Shown: positions 56,920 through 64,000 of the stretch, piece by piece
Numbering within the stretch: position 1 is the first letter of the stretch
How the letters are laid out: every line of letters starts with the position of its first letter
Assembly: GCF_036898095.1 (NCBI RefSeq)
Contig: NC_090759.1
Location: forward strand, 18,335,853-18,399,852
Reading direction: 5' to 3'
DNA from: Palaemon carinicauda
Taxonomy: Eukaryota; Arthropoda; Malacostraca; Decapoda; Palaemonidae
Length of the DNA stretch: 64,000 nucleotides
Position numbers and translations under genes: made by a program
Notes under the pieces: model-generated
The model's input: the letters and a program-made list of their open reading frames with translations, nothing else
The model's database searches: none
Told to the model about the DNA's origin: nothing

Positions 56920-58977
56920 GCGTGTCCACCTGTGGGGGGATGCCTTCAGCGTTGCGTCCGCAGGTGGCAACATCTCGGGGCCGATGCTTGGACGATCTCA
57001 GTGATCGGCCAAGGTTATCGCGTCCCGTTCACGTCATCTCAACCTCCCCTGACAGCGAATCCAGTGTCGTTGAGCTCCTATGCCATGGGATCGGCAAAGG
57101 GGCTGGCCCTTCAGGCCGAAGTCAAGACCATGTTCGAGAAGGGTGCTCTCCAGGAGGTCGTGGACGGCTCTCCAGGCTTCTTCAGTTGACTCTTTCTTGT
57201 AAAGAAGGCTACTGGAGGCTGGAGACCCGTCATCGATCTCTCGGCTCTGAACAGGTTTGTCAAACAAACCCGGTTCAGCATGGAGACAGCAGACACGGTC
57301 AGACTTGCGGTGAGACCACAAGACTTCATGTGTACACTGGATCTAAAGGATGCGTACTTCCAGATCCCAATCCATCCGTCTTCCAGGAAGTACCTGAGAT
57401 TCTGCCTAGACAACAAGATCTACCAGTTCAAGGTGCTGTGTTTCGGTCTCTCCACAGCTCCTCAGGTGTTCACCAGAGTGTTCACCCTGATTTCGACTTG
57501 GGCGCACAGGAACGGCATTCGTCTCCTTCGTTACCTAGACGATTGGCTGATCCTAGCAGACTCGGAGTCGACCCTTCTTCGACACCGAGACAGGCTTCTA
57601 GATCTTTGCCAGGATCTGGGGATCGTGGTAAACCTCGAGAAGTCCTCTCTGCAGCCGTCCCAACGACTGGTTTATCTAGGCATGCTAATAGACACCAATC
57701 TCCACAAAGCCTTTCCATCAGACGACCGGATAGCAAGGCTGAGGAGGGTGGCGGAACCTTTCCTCAGGCGAAAAGAACTCCCCGCCCAATCGTGGTTGCG
57801 TCTCTTGGGCCACCTATCCTCCCTGGCCCGTCTGGTTCCAAACAGCCGCCTCAGGATGAGATCCCTTCAATGGCGGCTCAAGTCCCGGTGGAATCAAGGA
57901 TCCGATTCCCCGGACACTCTGATCCCAATGGGGTCTCTGGAACAGACGGACTTGCGGTGGTGGCTGGCCGACGAGAACCTGCGAAAGGGAGTGAGTCTTC
58001 TCGTCCTTCCCCCGGAATTGACTCTGTTTTCGGACGCGTCAAAAGAAGGGTGGGGGGCGCACGTTCTGAACCAGAGGGCCTCAGGCCTTTGGTCAGAATC
58101 AGAAAAGTGCCTACACATCAACCTGCTAGAATTGAAGGCCGTCTTTCTGGCCCTTCAACAGTTCCAACGGTTCCTGGCGGGTCACTCCGTGGTGGTGATG
58201 AGCGACAACACCACGGTAGTGGCTTATATCAACAAGCAGGGAGGCACTTTTTCGCAACAGCTATCCCATCTTGCAGTAGAGACTCTGAGGTGGACCGAAA
58301 CCCACTCGATAACACTATCAGCTCGCTTCATTCCTGGCAAGAGGAATGTGCTCGCCGACAGTCTGAGCAGGGCTTCGCAGATAGTGAGTACCGAGTGGTC
58401 TTTGGATCCTCAGATAGCCAACAAAGTCCTGACTTTGTGGGGTTCCCCGACGGTGGACTTGTTCGCGACAGCCTTGAACTTCAAGCTGCCCCTGTACTGC
58501 TCACCAGTCCCGGACCCCAAGGCACTCTGGCAAGATGCTTTCCAGCAACGGTGGGACAACATCGACGTGTACGCCTTCCCACCATTCTGTCTGATGAGAA
58601 GGGTGCTCAACAGGACCAGACTATCGGTCAACTGTTCCATGACTCTAGTAGCTCCGCTATGGCATCACGCGGAATGGTTTCCGGACCTTCTGCAACTCCT
58701 GACGGAACTCCCAAGGGAGCTTCCTCCACGACACGAGCTTTTCAGACAACCCCACTCCGGTGTCCCTCACAGGGCCGTAGCCTCGCTTCGGCTTCACGCC
58801 TGGAGACTATCCAGCGTCTCCTCGCGGAGAGAGGCTTTTCGCAACAGGTTGCGGAGAGAATGTCTCGGCACCTGCGAAGGTCCTCTGAGGGAGTCTACCA
58901 AGCGAAGTGGAGAGTCTTTTGTGGTTGGTGTCGTGGAAGGGGTATCTCTCCACTCGATGCCACTATTCCAGCAATAG
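56920..58977 (+). CDS. DIRS J RT - RNase H - Dam-like polyprotein
   Basis: Frame open from 56395, but homology begins at about 56926 (VGGCLQRCVRRWQHLGADAW). One TGA at 57187-57189 interrupts it between GSPGFFS and LFLVKKATGGWRPV; A has CGA there. RT motifs: VIDLSALNRFVKQ, CTLDLKDAYFQIPI (motif A), VLCFGLSTAPQVF, RYLDDWLILAD (motif C at 57532). RNase H: FSDASKEGWGAHV, INLLELKAVF, MSDNTTVVAY, GKRNVLADSLSR, with all catalytic acids present. Then LWGSPTVDLFATALNFKLPL, WQDAFQQRWDNIDVYAFPPF and MTLVAPLWHHAEWFPDL, the position where DIRS elements carry a Dam-like methylase; here FPPF would stand for the (D/N)PP(Y/F) motif. The last ~90 codons overlap recombinase sequence in another frame and are probably not conserved. 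Confidence 0.9.
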
Positions 58978-59846
58978 CGGACTTCCTTGTGTATTTGCGA
59001 GAAGAAATGCGCCTTTCTGTCTCGGCAGTGAAAGGCTATCGCTCAGCCTTAAGCTTGGCCTTCAGATTGAAGGGCGTGGATATTTCTTCATCGCTAGAAC
59101 TCTCTTTACTCATACGTAGCTATGAGCTTACCTGCCCCCAGTCGGAAGTGAGACCCCCTCCTTGGAACGTGGTTCGAGTTCTCAGGTCTCTCAAGAGACC
59201 TCCCTTCGAGCCATTACGCCAGGCCTCCGATCGCCACCTGTCTTGGAAGACGGCTTTCCTACTCGCCTTGGCCTCGGCCAAGCGAGTTAGTGAACTTCAT
59301 GGTCTCTCGTACGACATCGCCCATTCAAGGGGATGGGGGGAGGTAACGTTCAGGTTCGTCCCTGAGTTTGTGGCCAAGACTCAGAATCCTGGAGTGCCGG
59401 ATCCTCGGTTCGACTCTTTCAGGATCGCGAGTCTCCGTTCTGTAACAAACGACCCAGACCAGCTGCTACTATGCCCAGTGAGGTGTCTGAGGTACTACTT
59501 GAAGAGAACGGCTGCAGTCCGTCCTCATGTGCGAGCTTTGTTTGTGAGCACAGGCAGGACAAAGAGGAGGGTCACAAGGAACACCATCTCTGCTTGGATT
59601 CGAAGGGTTATCCACCATGCCCTGAATCCTGACCCTCCTCCGTCACGTCGCCCTCGGGCCCACGATGTCAGGGGTATTGCTACATCCCTGGCCTTCAAGA
59701 GAAACTTCTCTGTGACGCAGGTACTTCAAGCGGGGGTCTGGAAGCGTCAAACGACCTTCACAGCCCACTACCTGCAAGACGTGACCCACAGGAGCCTCGA
59801 TACGTTCTCTATCGGCCCTGTGGTGGCTGCACAACAGCTGGTCTAA
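58706..59846 (+). CDS. DIRS J tyrosine recombinase
   Basis: Approximate start; the frame is open without a stop from 56904, right after the gag TAG, to TAA 59844-59846, but recognisable recombinase begins near SSTTRAFQ (58706). N-terminal core-binding part: LETIQRLLAERGFSQQVAER, GVYQAKWRVFCGWCRGRGIS, DATIPAIADFLVYLREEMRL, AVKGYRSALSLAFRLKGVDI. Catalytic part: LLALASAKRVSELHGLSYDI (first Arg), VTFRFVPEFVAKTQNP, LLLCPVRCLRYYLKRTAAVR, TISAWIRRVIHHALNPDPPP, AHDVRGIATSLAFKRN (His-x-x-Arg), VLQAGVWKRQTTFTAHYLQD (Tyr). All catalytic residues are intact. It would integrate the circular DNA without target duplication. Confidence 0.93.
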
Positions 59847-60321
59847 CCTCAGGCTCCTTTTTGGACAAGTAGCAGTAGGTTGAGGGCGTTGTTACCCGGT
59901 CTTAGTCTGTGTGAATGAAAGAGTATGTCTGACCCTTACTTCTTTCTTCATTCTCCCCTCTCTTGGGGAAGCAGCATCCTGGTCCTCGCATAGCTGACCT
60001 CGACCTCTGCAGGTAACCCATGCTTCTTTGTGCTCCTAGTATTAAGCTTAATACTGTTGCGTCTCCCATACCCTGACGAGGTGGTATGGGGAACGTCCTA
60101 TCCTAGAATTCCTATCTGAAGGTCTCAAGGTCAACTTCATAGGACGAGTCACACTCTCCTCCTCACACTACTTATGTAGGCCACTCGTTCCTAGCGATGC
60201 TAGGAACCTGTGAAGTACAGGGGCTCCCTCTCTCTAGTGCTGCTCACTAAGGGATCGAGCCCCCGGGCAAGCCGAAGTCAGTAAGGCTGGGGACTTTCCA
60301 CCCTTCCTAAGGGGTAAGTCA

Positions 60322-60425
60322 CCCTTTGTAAATAGCGTGGTTTGTATTTCGGTTACGGAACAAATGACAAATTCGAAGATAATTTGTATTTTTCCTAACC
60401 ATACAAACCTTAGCTATTTACACAT
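60322..60425 (+). repeat. Internal complementary region of J
   Basis: 60322-60364 is the reverse complement of J's first 43 bp. 60365-60425 is the reverse complement of J's last ~60 bp. The switch point between ...GGAACAAA and TGACAAAT marks the circle junction of the two element ends. Confidence 0.96.
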
Positions 60426-60465
60426 ATGTGCCCGCCATCCCTGACCCCCAAGTCAAGTCCTACCT

Positions 60466-60672
60466 CTAAGTGAAGTGAAGCAAGTCACCGGTGTGTGGAG
60501 GGGGGAGGGGTAGCAAGCTACCCTTCCCCACCCCCCGCTAACTAGCGCGGGGGTAATTAACCCTCGTTAAAAACTATTGGCTCGTCATTTCAGCTGCGCT
60601 AAAAGTAAACCCTTTGTAAATAGCTAAGGTTTGTATGGTTAGGAAAAATACAAATTATCTTCGAATTTGTCA
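60466..60672 (+). repeat. Right inverted terminal repeat of J
   Basis: Reverse complement of 52591-52795 up to the TTTACAAAGGG core, then the unique right end. The Tigger-like host sequence resumes at 60673. Confidence 0.96.
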
Positions 60673-61033
60673 TATTCGGACTTTTAAAACCTTCCCTTGT
60701 ACGTAGTACTGTTAACAAACCACCCCTTAATGTACAGAACACTTAATGCATGTACTACAGCACCCTAAACTAAAACAGGCACAAATATTAAAGGCGATTT
60801 TATATCATGCGTTTCCTAAACACCTAAAAAGCACGATAAAAAATGGCAACCAATGTTTTGTTTACGTTCATCTCTGATCATAATGAAGAAACAAACTCAT
60901 TTAGTGTACACATATATGTATAGGTTAGTTTTTGCATCGATTATATTGATTATACAGTACTGTATGTTGATTTTTTTATTACCAATGTTTTAGTTTACGT
61001 ATTTTTCTTAGGACTTCCAAATGAAATTTTTTT

Positions 61034-61069
61034 CTTTATGACGCCGCCTGAAACGACGGCGTCATAAAG
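61034..61069. repeat. 13-bp inverted repeat with TGACG half-sites
   Basis: CTTTATGACGCCG (61034-61046) and its exact complement CGGCGTCATAAAG (61057-61069), 10-nt loop. It contains TGACG/CGTCA words, as in CREB/ATF half-sites. It lies in the Tigger-like element. Confidence 0.9.
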
Positions 61070-61263
61070 TACTGTACGCTCAGTAAACAACCACGCTCAG
61101 AACAAACAAGGCATTTAACGCGCATGATGATAGTGATAAATAATGATACAGTACATACAGTATTTACAGTAAAAGCATTTACAAAATGTTACCTTACAAA
61201 TATAATTTACCGTATCTATATAAAATCATACAGTATTGTACGTAGCAAAGCAGGAAAACAATT

Positions 61264-61265
<2 letters not shown>

Positions 61266-61318
<53 letters not shown>
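61266..61318. repeat. (GA)n microsatellite
   Basis: About 25 uninterrupted GA units followed by a T run. The neighbouring sequence 60700-61460 is rich in GTACAGTA words and holds no gene. Confidence 0.97.
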
Positions 61319-61321
<3 letters not shown>

Positions 61322-61629
61322 TTTTTTTTACGTACGTAAATGTAAATTTTAAACGAAAAAAATATGATAGGTTACAACATGTAGACTTTTAAAATCTTCC
61401 CTTTAACGTAATGCATACAGTACGTACAGTACTAAACTATAAAACAGGCACAAATACAGTTTTAGAATGTACAGTAAGAATATTAAAGTAAAAAATAAAG
61501 ATTGTTACTGTACTCACCACGAAAGAAGTTGAAGAAAAACTTGAATGATGATGGCGATGAATTTGCTGCACAGTAGAAATGATGATGATGAAGCTGATGA
61601 TGTGTTCTACTGTGCAGCCAGGTAGTATT

Positions 61630-61767
61630 TTACGTCTCTTCAGACGGAGGTGTCTTTTCCTGGGACACCTCTTCAACTTCTTCCTGGGAAACTTCTTCAA
61701 TTTCTTCCGAAGCGTACTAGCAGGAGGAACTGGCTCTTTTTTGCGAGGCTGGAAGAACATTGTGATC
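61630..61767 (-). pseudogene. Transposase C-terminal tail (Tigger-like)
   Basis: On the minus strand one frame gives YASEEIEEVSQEEVEEVSQE then KTPPSEET and a stop at about 61637. The upstream part sits in another frame (MFFQPRKKEPVPPAST) that is cut by the gap at 61768. An acidic Glu/Ser/Pro tail is common at the end of Tigger-type transposases. The two frames imply one indel. Too short for certainty. Confidence 0.4.
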
Positions 61768-62267
61768 NNNNNNNNNNNNNNNNNNNNNNNNNNNNNNNNN
61801 NNNNNNNNNNNNNNNNNNNNNNNNNNNNNNNNNNNNNNNNNNNNNNNNNNNNNNNNNNNNNNNNNNNNNNNNNNNNNNNNNNNNNNNNNNNNNNNNNNNN
61901 NNNNNNNNNNNNNNNNNNNNNNNNNNNNNNNNNNNNNNNNNNNNNNNNNNNNNNNNNNNNNNNNNNNNNNNNNNNNNNNNNNNNNNNNNNNNNNNNNNNN
62001 NNNNNNNNNNNNNNNNNNNNNNNNNNNNNNNNNNNNNNNNNNNNNNNNNNNNNNNNNNNNNNNNNNNNNNNNNNNNNNNNNNNNNNNNNNNNNNNNNNNN
62101 NNNNNNNNNNNNNNNNNNNNNNNNNNNNNNNNNNNNNNNNNNNNNNNNNNNNNNNNNNNNNNNNNNNNNNNNNNNNNNNNNNNNNNNNNNNNNNNNNNNN
62201 NNNNNNNNNNNNNNNNNNNNNNNNNNNNNNNNNNNNNNNNNNNNNNNNNNNNNNNNNNNNNNNNNNN
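61768..62267. other. Assembly gap, exactly 500 N
   Basis: A round 500-N run is a scaffolding placeholder of unknown true length, so sequence to its right need not be adjacent to the left. The left flank ends in GATC and the right flank begins ATCACGC. Confidence 0.99.
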
Positions 62268-63445
62268 ATCACGCAGAATGTTCCAAGACCTTCTGCAACT
62301 CCTCGTGATGGCTTCCGTGAAAACTTCCTCCATGACACCATTTACTCGGACAACCACATGCCAACATCTTCCACAAAGCAGTAGCTTCGCTTCAACTTCA
62401 CGCCTGGAGACTATCCAGCATCTCCTCATTCAGAGAGGCTTTTCGCAACAAGCTGCGATAAGATTGTTTGAACTCCTGCGAAAGTCATAATCAGCCGTCT
62501 ACCAGGTGAAGTGGAACGTCTTCGATGATTGGTGCGTTGAAGGGGTATCTCTCCTCTCGATGCCACCATTCCAGCAATAGCAGAGTTGTTCGTATATCTG
62601 TGAGAGGAAATGCTCCTTTCAGTCTTAGCAGTAAAGGGCTTTCGCTCAGCCTTGAGTCTTGCCTTTAGACTGAATGGAGTAGACATTTCCTCTTCGCTGG
62701 AACTCTCGCTCCCAGTACAGAGTTACAAACTTGCCTGTCCTCAGTCAGAAGGGAGACCTTCTCCTTGGAACGTGGTTCAGGTGCTTTGGTCCCATATGGG
62801 GCCGCTCTACTAACCATTATGCCAGACAACAGATCGCCACCTCACTTTAAAGACAGTGTTTCTGCTCGCTTTGGCCTCGACCAAGAGTCGACGAACTTTA
62901 TGGTCTTTCATACAACATCGCCCATTCAAGGGGATGAGGAGAGGTAAGCTTCAGCTTTGTTCGGGAGTTTGTAGCCAAGACCCAGAATCCTTGAGTAGTG
63001 AATCCTAGATTCGACTCTTCCTTAATTTTGAGTCTTCGTTCTGTAACTGACAACCCAGATCATCTGTTACTATGCCCAGTAAGGTGCTTGAGGCGCTAAC
63101 TTAAAAGAACAGCAGCAGTTTGTCCTCTGGAGCCTTATCTTTTCTTCAGCACAGGGAGGACCAAGATGAGGGTCGCTACGAACACGATTTCAGCATATAT
63201 TCGCAAGGTCATTGACCTAGATCTGAATCCGGACCCTTCTCCTTCACGTTGACCCAGAGCTCATTACGTCGTGGCCATCGCTACTTCTCTTGCCTTCAGA
63301 CGTAACTACTCTGGCACAGGTTATACAAGTGGTCATGTGGAAACGACAGACAACGTTTACCGCCCACTACCTGCAAGATGTGACACACAGGAGACCCGAT
63401 GCGTTCTCCATCGGTCCTGTGGTGGCTGCACAACAGCTGGTATAG
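62268..63445 (+). pseudogene. DIRS F tyrosine recombinase remnant
   Basis: Pieces over several frames match J: RLETIQHLLIQRGFSQQAAI, LAVKGFRSALSLAFRLNGVD, SSLELSLPVQSYKLACPQSE, then shifted segments for the KRV region (written here as ASTKSRRTL in another frame). The LLLCPV-equivalent ACTATGCCCAGTAAGGTGCT follows. Near the 3' end are VVAIATSLAFRRNYS and a HYLQD-equivalent at about 63365, with VVMWKRQTTF in between. Multiple stops. Confidence 0.88.
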
Positions 63446-63914
63446 TACCAAGTTCCTTATTGGACAAGTACCAGAGGGTTGAGGGCATTGGTTACCCGGG
63501 TTTTGGTCTGAATGAATGTAAAGGAATGACACTTTTCTTTTCTTCATCCTCCCCCTTCTTGGGGAAATCACCATCCAGGGTCCTTTGCATAGCTGACCTC
63601 AAACCACTGCAAATAAACCATTGCTCGCTTGTGTATCCTAGTATCGTGTCAATACTGTTGCATCCCCATACTCTGGTGAGGTGATATTGGAAATGTCTTG
63701 GTGCCTACAGATGTCTCTTTACCTTGACAATCACATTGCTAGTATCTCCACACACACAGCTTGCGTAGGTTCCAGACCTTGCATAACAGTGTTAGCGAGG
63801 TGTTAATGTTTCCTTCTTTTTGTGGATCACACACAAAAGAGGAATCCCGGGGCAAAGCCATAAAGCCAGATTGGCAGGGACGTCCACCCTCCAGAGGGGT
63901 GAGTCATACCCATA

Positions 63915-64000
63915 TGAATAACTTAGGTTTGTATTCCAGTTATGGAAAAAATGGCAAATTTGGAAAAGATTTGTATTTTTCCCAACGATACAAACACTTC
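63915..64000 (+). repeat. Start of the ICR of F
   Basis: GGTTTGTATTCCAGTTATGG then GGCAAATTTGGAAAAGATTT and GATACAAACACTTC, equivalent to E 41513-41590. Cut by the window end. Confidence 0.85.

Larger units (their letters stand above)
52591..60672 (+). mobile_element. DIRS retrotransposon J, nearly intact
   Basis: 8,082 bp from TTTGTTCCGTAACCGAAATA to TCTTCGAATTTGTCA. The order is left ITR, 5' leader with splice-acceptor-like sequence, gag, RT-RNase H-Dam-like frame, overlapping tyrosine recombinase frame, a 3' UTR of about 470 bp (59850-60320), ICR and right ITR. It is the best-preserved of the copies here: long frames are open and the terminal structures agree with each other almost perfectly. 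Two lesions are visible, a frame break in a C run at about 55998-56006 and an in-frame TGA at 57187. It is higher in GC than its surroundings. Confidence 0.96.
52488..61767 (-). mobile_element. Tigger/pogo-like DNA transposon, opened by DIRS J
   Basis: CAGTGAACCCTCGTTTATCG at 52488 has the form of Tigger/pogo terminal repeats (a CAGTG..CCCTCGTTTATCGCGG start is established for that group). Sequence continues to 52590, is interrupted by J, and resumes at 60673. The minus strand near the gap encodes an acidic tail compatible with a Tigger transposase C-terminus. The other end lies beyond the gap. 60690-60800 and 61385-61460 are diverged copies of each other (ACTTTTAAAA.CTTCCCTT, AACAGGCACAAATA). 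Confidence 0.5.
62268..64000 (+). mobile_element. DIRS F, 3' fragment after the gap
   Basis: Begins at ATCACGCAGAATGTTCC, equivalent to J position 58664 in the post-RNase H region. It contains the recombinase remnant, a 3' UTR very similar to E's, and the start of the ICR. The right end is outside the window. Confidence 0.9.

Noticed and set aside
56922..58700. N-terminal 590 codons of the 974-codon frame as a separate protein domain
   Set aside because: No recognisable domain; Ser/Arg/Pro-rich shadow of the RT frame. Kept as a finding about overlap, not as a gene.
61437..62490. Open frames running through the N gap on both strands
   Set aside because: The gap has no stop codons by construction, so joined frames are meaningless.

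Overview
This is eukaryotic, animal nuclear DNA, most likely from a decapod crustacean. The reasons are one recognisable nuclear exon (mitochondrial ribosomal protein S28 with a GT splice donor), DIRS-type tyrosine-recombinase retrotransposons in high copy, RTE and CR1/L2-like LINE remnants, long (GA)n, (TA)n and (TAA)n microsatellites, and no prokaryotic gene organisation. The species call is inference; the repeat families are read from the sequence.

Layout. 1-548 is the 3' tail of a LINE. 911-7010 is a 6.1 kb satellite with a 38-bp unit. 7371-7732 is a compound TA/TG/CA microsatellite. 7733-9585 is a decayed minus-strand RTE-like LINE split by a non-autonomous repeat (8306-8839) that carries TCAAGGTCA sites. 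10390-10662 is exon 1 of MRPS28. No second exon was found, so everything downstream may be first-intron sequence packed with transposons.

From 12.8 kb onward the window is mostly nested DIRS retrotransposons. I call them A to J. A (13600-36842) is opened twice. A 5'-truncated LINE, K (17437-25875), sits in its reverse transcriptase gene and itself contains a complete DIRS, B (19160-25654). DIRS C (28736-35965) sits in A's 3' UTR and carries a fragment of a further DIRS, D (34813-35945), inside its right terminal repeat. E (36843-41822) directly abuts A and has lost its recombinase gene. G (42658-48798) is an RT-less DIRS inserted cleanly into the RT gene of a minus-strand RTE LINE. I (49681-51435) is a 3' fragment. 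J (52591-60672) is 8.1 kb and nearly intact, inserted in a Tigger/pogo-like DNA transposon. After a 500-N gap (61768-62267), F is another 3' DIRS fragment.

How the DIRS genes work together. Gag (N-terminal CxxC cluster, low-complexity RS/His-rich middle, conserved C-terminal domain, RGG-rich tail) would package the RNA. A second frame encodes RT, RNase H and a putative Dam-methylase-like region. A third, overlapping frame encodes the tyrosine recombinase that integrates a circular DNA without target-site duplication. The non-coding hallmark is visible in every adequately preserved copy: inverted terminal repeats with unequal extremes, plus an internal complementary region (ICR) that pairs with both outer ends. 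J has two visible lesions, a frame break in a C run near the end of gag and a TGA in the RT N-terminus. All other copies are clearly dead.
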